64,000 nucleotides of DNA, taken from assembly GCA_015698045.1 (NCBI GenBank), contig BLAL01000022.1, forward strand, positions 248,001 through 312,000. The letters are read 5' to 3'. The stretch is from Rhizophagus clarus. Lineage: Eukaryota > Glomeromycota > Glomeromycetes > Glomerales > Glomeraceae. This document shows, piece by piece, positions 44,493 to 55,486 of the stretch (positions are counted from its first letter, which is position 1; each line of letters begins with the position of its first letter). A program made the translations under genes and the position numbers. The notes below the pieces were generated by a model, which saw nothing but the letters and a program-made list of their open reading frames with translations, ran no database searches and had not been told where the DNA came from.

Positions 44493-47400
44493 TTAAAATA
44501 TATCATCATCATCAATATTCCATTTACCTTGCCCATTACCTTCAACTTTTTCTTTGCCAGCACGTTCTCTTTCTTTCCAATATTCATAATTAAATTCCCA
44601 ATATAACTCGCCAGTATCTTTCTCAATCTTCTTTGTAAACCACCTTGGAACAAATTCTTTAGCTACTCCTTGTTCTCTTTTCTTTCTCTTTTCTCTCTGT
44701 TTTTCTTCTAATCTAACTTTTTCAGTACTAGCTAGATTGTAATTACCTAATTCCATAGCTCTTTGATCAGGTCTAAGACGACTATCAGTAGGAGATATCC
44801 AAGGTACTAAACTATCAGGTAGGTCATTTAATGTTATAGCAAAGGGTGTTAAATTAAATGGTATTGGTTCTTCGGGTGTAGGAGATTTTTTCCATAAAAG
44901 TACAATAGGTCTTCTATATTGCACGGAAGAAGGGCTTGTTGGTGACATAGGTATTTCGTCTGAACCATTACTATTTCCTGCAGTGTGTTGTTGATAAGCA
45001 TCCTCAGCAGCTTTATCACTACCCAAATCAACTTCACTATCACCACTTAAATTAATATCACAACGTCTAGCAATTAATCTTTCATTCCATCTACCAGCAA
45101 TTTCCCAAACCTCTTTATCATTTTCACCATCTTTAACAAAACCTCTTATTTCAAAAGCATCTTTACCTCTCCAACCTCTTGCTTTGAAAGTGAGTACACA
45201 TTTATCACCGGTTAAATGATTTGTTATAATCATGTCACCGTAATGATCTATCCATGGCGTACCTACGATTAAATTATTCACGCAAGTTGTAACTTTTTTC
45301 CACGAATAATGTTCAATAAATACCTGATCACTTTCATCTGCTGTTCTCTTTAATGTATCAGGTAAAGACTTTGGCCAATAATCATTTAATACTTTTAAAT
45401 TTACATGTGATACACCTTGTGGTAATATTTCAAATGATTTCCCCCAAAATTTTGATTTTACGTCCACCTCTGCAAAAAAATCATAATTTGGAGATTCACA
45501 ATAACATGCACTTATTGGCTATACAAGTGTGCGAAGGGAAGAGGAGGAAATAGAAACAATCTACGTTAATATGAAGTAATAAAAAATATTTCTTCCGCTC
45601 TCTCAAATTGTTATACTTACTGGATGATGGCTAACTTGTTCTGAAATATACCTAAATGCTTTATCGGGTCTAACATATTCATATGTCTCTCCCTAAATAT
45701 TAACTATAAAATTAAATATAATTCCTAAAAATATCCGTACGTGATCCTATAATTACTTACCAGTAACGGATTAAACGGTTTAGCAATTCTACCAACAGTG
45801 CTTGAATAATTACTCATGGCAAAAGCAGCAACATATAAAATTCTTTCAGTGCTATTTTGTTGCCTACTAGCAATATCCAATAATTCACTATATTCCATAT
45901 CTTCAGCCATACGTTGCAACATACTGGTAGGTTCATTAAAATAAACTGGTAAAGTAATTTTACTTAAATCTTTACCTATACTATTTTTCAATATACTCCA
46001 TAATGATACTTCGGGCCTCAATGATTTTTGATCTAATGGTAATCTCTCTCTAATACGTTCTGGATATCCTAAATATGAATTAGATATATATGGTTGAAGT
46101 GAGGTGGAATCGGAGAGTCTAGTTCCTTTTGTTGATAATTCAGAAGATAATTTGATAGCAGATCTGTTGATATCTTCGTTAACAGAATAACCATCAAATG
46201 CATCGTAAAACTCTTCATCAGAATCATATTCATCCGCCAAGGATATCGAAGAAGTCGTGACCGGTTGTTCTCCGCTCGTCGTCGATAATCCTTTAGTAAC
46301 AACGTTCAAGTCAATAGCACGTGACTGAAACTCTTCGCTCTTTCTTACTTCCATTTCACTAGATTCTCGTTGTATTCCTGATGTACTGTTCGTTGGAGAA
46401 ATTAATTTTAATTGTTTCTTTCTTAATTTTTCTTCTTTAACATTATCTTGTATGACCTGCTCCATTTCATTGCGTTCAATAAATAAATCTCTCATACTTT
46501 GTTCCCACAATCTTTTAATCTCTAAATCTTTATCTAATTTTTTTTTCCAATGCTCTTCTCTTTCTTCTGTCATCCTAAGAATTTCTTCGACATAATTTTG
46601 TAATAAATTTAATGATTTACTAAATGTTTCAATCAATGTTCCTTCTTTTGTTTCATTAGTATCCTCTTTTAACGAGGATGGTTGTAGTGAAAACATTGTA
46701 ATTAACGTTTCAAGTAATTGATTTTGTAAGGAAAATTGTGCCTTAGCCGAATTAATTGTCATTTGATACGAATCTTCATATGGTATTGTTTCTGCTTCAA
46801 TACTATCATCTGATGGTGATCTTGATCTTGATCTTGATCTTTGTTCATTATTCTGTTGAGAAGGACTTTCAGTTCTTCCAACTCTAGAATCGTCATCTTT
46901 AATTTCTCCTGTTGTATTACGAGAAGTGGGAGACACCATTCCTCCATCTTCTCTATGATTTTGTTGTTGCCACTGAGTAGATTGAGTTAAAGCAATAGTC
47001 CATTTTTTTGCTTCAGAAGGATGATTAGCTCTTAAGTGATATCTTATACTTCCCTTCCCTATGATATCGAATCTTTGTCTATCAGAAGAATCAATAGAAA
47101 TTTTTGCTATCTTCATATTTATACTACCTCTACATGAATTTCCCGCATCATCTTGATTTTTAAAATATGAAAGAATACAATTCTCCAGGACAAACCATCT
47201 ATTTTTATATCCACCAGCATAATTTGTCCATTTATTTAAATAACCTTTTAATTTTGGTGGTTGATTTGATTCCAAAGTGGTTATTATTGATGTGGTTGTT
47301 AAGAGTGGTGTATTTTGTTTTAATAATAATTTAACATCGTCATCTTTTGTTACTTCTATTGCTAACCTCCCTTTACGATCTCTTATTCCTACATCTGCCC

Positions 47401-48280
47401 CATGGTCTATACAAAATTTTACCATTTCTAAATCTTTTTTCCGAGCAGAATCATGTAATAGTGTTGCACCTGTCGATGAATCTTGATGATTTATATCTAC
47501 TAATGCTACTGCTCTTGGATCTGAAAATAAACTATATAACCCTGAATGATTTGAACTGGCTATATATTGCTTAAATAATGATGTTGCATGTTCAACGAAT
47601 TCTGCCCTGCTTTCTTTATTAAAAAAAAAAAGGAAAGAAAAAGGAAGGTTAATATCAATATATATATATACTCATTTATTTATTTATTTTTTAAAAAAAA
47701 TCTCATAATGAAGGTTTTTTCATCACCAATTAGGTTAATTACCTCTTAAAATGTTAGCAATTTCCTGATTTTTAGCTAAATCAATAGGCTGCTTGCCATC
47801 CACATTCATTATTGTATAATTAATATTTTTTTGTTTTAATAATAATTCAACAACATCGATTCTACCTCCCTTTGATGCATAATGTAATGCTGTATTCCCT
47901 AATTGGTCTTTTTGATTTAGATCAATATTTTTCCCGACAAAATTCATTATGATAAACTCTATTATGTTAGTTGTGGCACATTGTACTCCTAATATTAGTG
48001 GCGATGGTAATGATGAAGTTGAGGAAGTGGGAGTGGAGGAAGAAGTAGAAGGAGGAATTGGAAGTGTATACGTTGATATTAAGTTTTGTAATGTTGCAGT
48101 ATCTCCTAAATGTGGAAAAGGTTAGTATACGATTTAATAAGAAAGAAAGAAATGGTTACGAATTTCACCTGATCGGAGTGCTTCTAACAGTTTATAAGTT
48201 TTCAAAGATTCTTCAACAGCTACAAAATTTTTATAAAAAAAAAAAAAAAAGGATAAAATAAAATAAAATAAAATAAAAAT

Positions 48281-48313
<33 letters not shown>

Positions 48314-48440
48314 TAATTTCATCAATTAAAAATGAGGAAAAAAACTATTATTCACCTGCATTAGAATTTCTTTTTGTAGAAAATTTTAAGCTTGAAGCTG
48401 ATGCTCTCCTCTGTTGTTCGACTTGTGGCGTTGTTGTCAT
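44493..48440 (-). CDS. oxysterol-binding protein of the Osh1/Osh2 type (ankyrin-PH-OSBP)
   Basis: Exons on the minus strand are 48356-48440, 48169-48219, 47743-48105, 45761-47613, 45621-45692 and 44493-45518. All join in phase and give 1149 residues. The order is: Ser/Thr-rich N-terminus; ankyrin repeats (DQLGNTALHYASKGGRIDVV, HQDSSTGATLLHDSARKKDL); PH domain (KGYLNKWTNYAGGYKNRWFV ... EAKKWTIAL); coiled region; FFAT-like motif in an acidic context (DSDEEFYDAFDG), which would bind the ER protein VAP; then the lipid-transfer domain, starting near LPVYFNEPTSMLQRMAEDME. The family signature EQVSHHP is encoded at the end of the tiny exon 5. Such proteins move sterol/PI4P at ER contacts with the trans-Golgi/endosome or nucleus. 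The conserved lysine/arginine region continues through WKKVTTCVNN and FTKKIEKDTGELYWEF. The gene looks intact. Confidence 0.9.
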
Positions 48441-48886
48441 AATTATTAAAATCAAGTATTTTTGAAAAACTTTTTTTTTCGGAAAAGCGAGAACTCGCTG
48501 TAAACTTTATTTAATAGAGGAAATACAACTATACTAACTCTATTCGAACGAAACAACCTACCCACCCAACAAAAGTTGGCGCAGAAAGAAATTTTAAAAA
48601 AATAATACCAAATAAAAAATTAAAAACTAATAATAAAAAAAAATTGCTACTGTATATAATTTGTTTGTTACAAAGATACGCAAAATGAACAAAATGAAAT
48701 AATTGGCTTAGTTTTTTTATCGTGGCAAGCCTTAAACTTTTTAAAGTTTGATAATCATGCGTATTTTAACTATGATTGGCTGATATAAATAAATATTATC
48801 GAGTACTTGTCTTCCTTTCTATATTTATTTCATAGAGTAGGAGATTTAATATCAGATAAAAAAAAATTTCTTTACAAACTCTCAAA
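48441..48886. promoter_or_regulatory. divergent promoter region between the OSBP gene and the small secreted protein gene
   Basis: 446 bases separate the two start codons, which face away from each other, so both 5' regions lie here. There is a short GC-richer block (CGAACGAAACAACCTACCCA near 48546) and AT-rich TATA-like stretches (TGATATAAATAAATATT near 48780). The exact elements cannot be assigned. Confidence 0.45.
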
Positions 48887-49296
48887 ATGAAGATTAATAT
48901 ATTTGTTTTAATTGGTTTGATAACACTTTTATTGACTACATCAGTATACGCACTTCCTTCTTGGTTGATTTTTGATAAAAAAGTTAAAGAAGAACATGAA
49001 AATACAAAACGTAAGTAAAACTTATTTTTTTTTTTTCATATTCAACGCTAATTTAAAAATTGTTTATAGGACAAAATTTTCCACGAATAAATATTGGAGG
49101 TAATCCCTTTAAATAGTGTATATGAATCAGAATTATTTATATAATTAGTTAACTTGCATATTTTTCATTATAGGAGAACGAAAAAGTGAAAGCGAAAACC
49201 CGGACAAGTTTCTTGCGGAACGTAAGTTATTTATTTACTTTTTACGGATTTAAATGTTTTTACTGATATATATCACTGGAATACTTTTTAGTGTGA
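48887..49296 (+). CDS. small secreted protein, 68 residues, four exons
   Basis: Exons are 48887-49010, 49070-49099 (30 nt), 49174-49221 (48 nt) and 49292-49296. All three introns are phase 1 with GTAAGT/GTAATC donors and TATAG/TTTAG acceptors. The protein starts MKINIFVLIGLITLLLTTSV, a clear signal peptide with likely cleavage after VYA. The mature part is LPSWLIFDKKVKEEHENTKR followed by QNFPRINIGGERKSESENPD. It has no cysteines, is rich in Lys/Glu, and has a Lys-Arg pair that could be a Kex2-type processing site. The stop codon is split off into a last exon with only one complete coding residue before it. The function is unknown; candidates are a secreted effector-like or processed signalling peptide. 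The lack of a clear TATA or polyadenylation motif and the tiny exons keep confidence moderate. Confidence 0.65.
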
Positions 49297-49465
49297 TAAG
49301 TGTATAACATGTATAAATTTAATTGCATCATTTGCATGTGATATAAAAAATAAATAATAATAAATTACAATTAACTGCGTTTAATTAATTTAATTAAACG
49401 ATATGCAAACACAAATAAATGTCCAGAAAAATCTAGTATACGAATAGTATATAAATAAATATCAT

Positions 49466-50469
49466 TCATTTGTTAACAAAAGATAATCCAGCTGCAATCC
49501 TCAATGCTCCAAAGACACTTGACCAATCATAATTTTCTCCACCGTTCGCCTTAGCGGTAATAAGATGTTGATGTAAGATATCGGCAACTGGAAGTGGACT
49601 CTCATACTCCGCAGCAAGACGTCGCATATGCCCAACATCTTTTATAGAATTATTAACTGTAAATCCAACATCAGTAGTAAATGTATCTTTTTGCATTTTT
49701 TTGCCTAATACGTAAGGTAATTTATTAGTAAAAATATTAAATAATAAAAATAAAAATGAAAATGAAAAAATGTTTTATTACCATAATTCTGAAAAGGTCC
49801 GGGAAAAAATAAATCAATGAATTCCATTAATTTATCTCTACCAACACCAGTCTTTTCAGCTAAAGTCATTCCTTCGGATAATAATTCAATTGCTCCTCCA
49901 ACGAAAAAGTTTCCAATTAGTTTAAACGTTGCGGCCTTTGTCACATCTTCTCCAACATTAATTGTTTTTTTTCCCAAAACGGGTATAAATAATGGCATAA
50001 CATGATCAATGGCAGGTTGATTACCTGAAGTAATTATAATTAATTGAGCATTCGTTGCAGCAATGGGTGGACCCCATACGGGACAACATAAAATCTGAAC
50101 TTTTGACATTTTTTCAATTTTTTCTTTTATATTAACAATTGTTGATGGATAAATTGTGCTCATTTCAATAAAAATTACATTTTTTCCTTCATTGTGTTTT
50201 AATGATTCTAATAATTCGTTATAAACTTGATTGACTGCTTCATCATTTGCAAGTGAAGTAAAAATAATATTAGCTTGTTCTGTAACTTGTTTTAAAGATT
50301 GAGCTGCGATTGCCCCGATTTTAACAAGTGATTCTGTTTTTGAAATTGAACGATTATAAACAATGAGAGACTCTTTATTTTGAGATTTTAAATAATTTTG
50401 CAGATTCGTGGCCATAGGAAGACCCATAGCTCCTAAGCCTATAAATGCAATTCGATCAAAATTATCCAT
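49466..50469 (-). CDS. 3-hydroxyisobutyrate dehydrogenase-like NAD(P)-dependent enzyme
   Basis: Exon 1 is 49782-50469 and exon 2 49466-49704, joined in phase by a 77-nt intron (GTAATA...TATTAG), giving 308 residues. The N-terminus IAFIGLGAMGLPMATNL is the Rossmann GxGxxG dinucleotide site of the beta-hydroxyacid dehydrogenase family. LCCPVWGPPIAAT stands where the substrate-binding D-A-P-V-S-G loop lies in the family. FKLIGNFFVGGAIELLSEGM contains the catalytic lysine and following Asn. The C-terminal helical domain ends DWSSVFGALRIAAGLSFVNK. The family oxidises small hydroxyacids or reduces semialdehydes (valine breakdown, glyoxylate/succinic semialdehyde reductases). The exact substrate is open because the substrate loop differs from the canonical one. 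No targeting peptide is obvious. Confidence 0.85.
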
Positions 50470-50997
50470 TTTTTCTGAATTAAAAAAAAAAAAAATTTTT
50501 TTTGGTCATATTTAAGCTACCCTTTCTCCATCCTCAAATGGTTAGCAAGAGTTACGCCCAATTACTAAGGAATATTTTTTAATTGACTTAAATTATTAAG
50601 CAAGATTTACGCCCGATTATTAATAATGAAGTTATTTTTAACTTATATATTTAATTAATTACAAATTATTATAATATAAAAAAAAACCTAATTTCTAAGC
50701 GGTTAAGTCACATGTTATCAGTAAAAAATATTTGTCACCTGTGTCACACTCCGTCACTTTTCAATTAATCCTCGTAACGTCGGCCAAAAAATACCTATAA
50801 CAAGTTGGAAATTTTTGCACGCCATTCTATTTCAAAACCATAGTGTCGATCTTGTCCGGATTGTCAATCAAAGGTATATCACATGTTTAATAACGATGTA
50901 GATCAAATAGTCTAAACTTTGTCAAAAAAATTATACCCAAGGTTGTTTTTTTTTGGTAAATTATCCGGTTTAAAAAAAGAAAAAAAAGAAAAAAAAA
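50470..50997. promoter_or_regulatory. divergent promoter region between the dehydrogenase-like and WD40 genes
   Basis: 528 bases between two start codons facing away from each other. GTTAGCAAGAGTTACGCCCA and TTAAGCAAGATTTACGCCC (near 50542 and 50595) are two copies of one motif and could be a shared control element. A/T runs follow on both sides. Confidence 0.45.
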
Positions 50998-53299
50998 ATG
51001 AATTTGAATGACAATAATGATAGCGAAATATCCGATAATTTTAGTGATTTTCCTGTTGAACAAGTTGCTACACCGGTTCCAGAATCCCCTGAAGGAATTA
51101 CTGAATCACAAGATTCTAATTACATACCTATAACCGAGAATGAAGATAATTCAGGTAAATTAAGATCATTATTAAATATTTATTTGATACAGTAATTCTA
51201 ATTCAATTAATTAATAAATTAAAAATCAATAGATGATTCTAATGAATTAATTAATGACATTTGGTTAATGGGAAACAATTCAATTAATCCAATATTGGGG
51301 ATTTATCGATTACTTCATAGATCATTAGAAATACACGAAGAATCTGATAATGAAAATAGTTCAAATTCATCTTTAAATGACAATAATGAAGTTGATGCTG
51401 ATGGTATGAATAAAGGTGAAATATTAATGAAATCGGGAGAATTCGGAATTGTGAGGATTACCTTTAATTTTCTTTGCTTTTATCTTTAGTAAGAAATATT
51501 ATTTCCTGATAATTATTATATTTAGATTGAACCTTCTCCGGATAAAGGGTTGAATGCAGAAAAATTATTTTCAAAGAATGCTTGTCATCAACTTATGTTA
51601 AGAGAAATATTACCAGGTCGATTTTCAAAAGTTTCTTTTGGAAAAGTAAGAATTATATAATTATATTTTTTTTATTAAATATTTAATTTTTTTTTTTTTC
51701 ATATTTATTTTTGTATCAAAAATTTTAGAATTTTATACCAAATACTAATGGAGAAGTCGCAGTTAATTACGGTGCAAGAGCATATTCAGGACAATATTCA
51801 TTAGATGGTTCATTCTTTTATACTTGTTGTCAAGATTTTCGTGTACATATTTATGACACTACGAATCCTAACGTGTTTAAAGAGACGAAAACAATTACTG
51901 GTGATGGAAGATGGACGATCACAGATGCTAATCTTAGCTCAGATAATCAATGGTTAGCATATACAAGTATCACACCAATTGTATATTTAGCAAAGACGGA
52001 TCCTAACGTTGATTTTCAGATACCTCTCGATTTCTCTGAAAGATTATCATATAATAATGGGGTAAATTTATAAATTAAAGAAATTTACATTGCAAAATTT
52101 TAATCGGGAATTTATTATTCTTTTGTTTTTTTTTTTTTTAGTTATGGTCAATTCGTTTTTCAAATGACTCCAGAGAGTTAGTTGGAGGTGCTAGCGATAG
52201 CAACATTTATGGTAGAATTTTTTCAATAATAATAATATAATTATTATTATTTTAAATTTATCGTGTTGATATAAATTTATTATGTAGTTTATGATATCGA
52301 AACAAGAAATGTTCTTCTTCAATTAAATGGACATGACGATGACGTCAACGCAGTATGTTTTGCTGATGATTCATCTCATATTCTATTTAGTGGTAGTGAT
52401 GACACTTATATTAAAGTTTGGGATCGTCGATCAATGAGAGGTGGTAAAGAAAGTGGTGTCTTAGTGGGACATACTGAGGGAATTACTTACGTAACCGCAA
52501 AAGGTGATGGAAGATATTGTTTATCCAATAGTAAAGATCAAACAATGAAATTGTGGGACATTAGGTAATTATAGTAATGGAGGTTGATTATAATTTATGC
52601 AATCTTGATTAAATAAAAGAATTTCATAGGATGATGATTTCTGGTGAAAGATTCGAGAATATGCAATTGGATGACTATAGGCAGGAGTGGGATTATAGGT
52701 AATTTAATTAATATTAATCTATTTTTTGAACGCATATCTAATCTAATCTTTCAATAAAAAAAAATTGTCTAAGGTCACATAATTATCCTGGCGATCGGCA
52801 TTTTAAACATCCACAAGATGTGTCAGTAATGACATATCGTGGTCATAGTGTATTGAAAACATTAATAAGATGTCACTTTTCACCGCCAAGTACTACTGGA
52901 CAAAGGTAATTTTAAATTTATCCCTCTAAAATTAAGATTGTATGTATTAATCGAACTTTTATTTAAAGATATCTTTATACTGGATCAGAAGATGGCCGTG
53001 TCAGAGTAAGTATTTTATACCGAACTGATTTAATTTCTCGATTTATTTCTTGATATTAATTAAATTAATTCCAGATTTTTAGTCTTGATGGTCGCGTAGT
53101 ACAATCTTTAGATGTGATAGAAGCAATACGTAATGAAAGAAACCGTAATACATCTCAACTAATATATTTACATCGACCAGTAACAAGAGATGTTAGTTGG
53201 CATCCTCATCTTCCACTTATGACTTCAACTAGTTGGTCGGGACCTCATGTTAGTTCCGGTGTTATTGTCTGCCACTCTTATAAAGAACCAGATCACTAA
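50998..53299 (+). CDS. WD40-repeat protein of the DCAF11/WDR23 (LEC14B) type
   Basis: Ten exons: 50998-51154, 51233-51450, 51526-51645, 51729-52061, 52142-52211, 52288-52564, 52630-52698, 52774-52905, 52969-53005 and 53075-53299. All join in phase and give 545 residues. An acidic N-terminus is followed by CHQLMLREILPGRFSKVSFG, YSLDGSFFYTCCQDFRVHIY, WSIRFSNDSRELVGGASDSN, VCFADDSSHILFSGSDDTYI with KVWDRR, YCLSNSKDQTMKLWDIR, and near the end HFSPPSTTGQRYLYTGSEDG and RDVSWHPHLPLMTSTSW. Together these make about seven WD40 blades. The order, with the LMLREILPGRFS region and the WHP ending, is that of DCAF11, a substrate receptor of CUL4-DDB1 ubiquitin ligases. DxR boxes (WDRR, WDIR) fit DDB1 docking. 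The gene looks intact. Confidence 0.88.
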
Positions 53300-53631
53300 T
53301 TAATTTAACTTAATAATGATTTTATACAAAAACATTGTACGTTAAAAGTTATTTAATAAACTTATGAACACACGTACGATTTACAAATTCAATTAACTGA
53401 ATTCCTTCTACGATTCTTTCTGTGATTCCATTATATCCTTGTATATTTAACTAACTAAACTCAATAGTACTGTCAGCTGTAAAAATGTATAAACCAAATG
53501 GGTATTAGATTATTATTTAGTGATGCTAATAATACTATGCTAACATTGAAGTTTATATACTTTATTAATCATTTCATACCATAAATAACATGTTAAAGTA
53601 ATCGATATTATATAAAACTTTACTAATCTGT
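53300..53631. other. shared 3' region of two convergent genes
   Basis: It contains AATAAA-like words for both directions (AATAAACTTATGAACACACG near 53356; TTTATTAATCATTTCA near 53560). No other structure. Confidence 0.4.
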
Positions 53632-54749
53632 TTATTTTCTTCTTGAGTCTCTTAATCTTTCTTTACCTTTACCTTGTCCTCGAGCATTTATCTTTTTTTC
53701 CACTTCTATCATTTCTTTATCTTGCATTATCTCATCCCTGTTTTGTTCAAGTTTTCTGTTTCTTCCTCTATCATGAGAAGCTCTCTTATATTCTTTGTCA
53801 TTTTCGTCTATTTCTTGTGACATTTCTTCAGAATCGGATGACTGAAAAGAACTACCTAGATATGAAGATTCATCACTGATCATATTATTACCGGATCCAA
53901 TACTACTTATTTCATCACTATCATAAATTTCCTTAGCTCCATCATCACTTGTCTCATCATCACTCACTTCTCTTCTTTTCGTATAATCCATATTGTTGAA
54001 GGTATTAACATTGCCTTCTTCATCAGTTCCATAATCCAACAATGAACTTTGAGAAGAAAGCATATCATTTAACAATTGTGATGGAGTATGCTTGTCTAAT
54101 CCATAATTATGTTGAGGAGGTAATGTTGGTGTTGATGAAGTCGAAGCGCCTATTCCCAAGTTCTTTCTTAATCGTGTCATAGGTCCAGGAGATGGTTGTC
54201 GTTTATTTTTATCACCTAACAAACTATCTAAATCCGGAATTTTTTGTTCGGTTTGTGTTATTGTAACCGTAAATGGATATTCTTTCTTCAAAGGAACAAA
54301 AATGTTATTTACATTTCGTACTTTAAATAAGGTATACTGTACAGTTTTACCTGCATTAGTGTTAAAGTATCTCCATCAAATAATTCAATCTTATTATTTT
54401 TTCGTATTATTTTGCTTCCTTTCATCATTGCATTGGATCCGAGCTAAGTGAAAAGAATATTTTTTTTTTGTTTATTGCATTAACAACGTTAGAATGTTAA
54501 AATCATTTACCTACCGCGGTAACATAAACTCGTCCATTTTTTATTTCAAACGATGCTATTAATAAAAAAAGGTCATAATAAATATTAATGTTATTTGTTA
54601 TGTAATTACAGGTATTTACCTTGCTTTCTGCTTAGCGTCTCATTTTCAATAAACCCTAAAGATCTTCCAAGTTCTAAAGTGTCTGGTTCAGTAAACCCAA
54701 ATGTTTTGTCAATTGGATCTAAAAAATGTAAAACGACATGAATAGGCAT
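53632..54749 (-). CDS. FHA-domain protein with a disordered acidic/basic tail
   Basis: Four minus-strand exons, 54620-54749, 54515-54555, 54351-54443 and 53632-54285, join in phase and give 305 residues. Residues 1-100 form a forkhead-associated domain: LELGRSLGFIENETLSRKQ, SFEIKNGRVYVTALGSN, then DGDTLTLMQ. The GR, SR and LGSN landmarks are the phosphothreonine-binding residues, and the SRKQ context is like the PNKP/APTX/APLF class. The rest is low-complexity: Ser/Asp-rich (SDDETSDDGAKEIYDSDEIS), then a charged helical Lys/Glu/Arg C-terminus. There is no kinase, phosphatase or nucleotidase domain, so it is more like a stand-alone adaptor, perhaps in DNA repair or chromatin; that role is inference. 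It is convergent with the WD40 gene (333 bases between their ends). Confidence 0.82.
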
Positions 54750-55486
54750 TATTTCTTTATTCCTTTCAACAATCACGAATAATTTTTAAAATCTTTTCTT
54801 GGGCGTGATTATCGATATGTCACGTGAATATATATATCTTCTTAATCACGGATATGGCGCAGCAGATTTCCGAAAGAAACCGATAAAAACTAGATTGATA
54901 GCACAAAAATAAATTTCCAAAATTTTAACTTTCTTGTATGATGCCAGTAATTGAAGAATAAAGGAGTAAACCTCAAAGTAGTATAATTATTAAAAGTTAA
55001 AAGTACTTTTGATTTCCAATTCCTTCAATTCTAATGATACTTTCAATTCTATTGAAAGATTCTATTATTTATAAAAATAATAATTTTATAATTTTCAAAA
55101 TTATTGGTATAATCATATTACTTGAATTTGCTTTCCATTAATATTTAAATTTTTTACCAATAAAAAAATAAAACTTGCTAATTTACATCTGAGATAAAGA
55201 TCATATTAGATGATATCACTTAGATAATTTAAAATCCCAAACAATATATATATAGGTAACATTAAAATCCAAATTTTTTACTATGATCAATAAGCAAATT
55301 ATTTTAAACTCTACTAAGTAAAATTTTTTATAATATCAAAAATTTTATATTGCTAAACAACTCATATATAAAAATTTTTATAAATAACAGTATTAATGAA
55401 TACATGATATCTTTAAATGGCAATCATGTTTGCTAGAAGATTATTTTGTAAATTCAAGATAATTTATCATGAATTTAATTCTCTTA
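54750..55486. other. spacer with a truncated AGGACCCC-family end
   Basis: At 55231-55400 the sequence AAAATCCCAAACAATATATA followed by CTATGATCAATAAGCAAATT matches the right end of the 7621-8876 element, with its AGGACCCC start changed to AAAATCCC by G-to-A and C-to-T changes. The partner end is absent. The rest is the promoter side of the FHA gene and AT-rich spacer. Confidence 0.5.

Noticed and set aside
46759-46947. Minus-strand frame with an MEEWCLPLLV start
   Set aside because: It lies in another frame inside the large OSBP exon and has no independent support. The frames at 46069-46302 and 47277-47574 were dismissed for the same reason.
54284-54350. Frame running straight through from the third to the fourth FHA exon
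   Set aside because: The read-through frame meets a stop; a 65-nt GTAAAA...TTTGAAG intron restores phase and gives the expected protein, so it was treated as an intron and not a frameshift.
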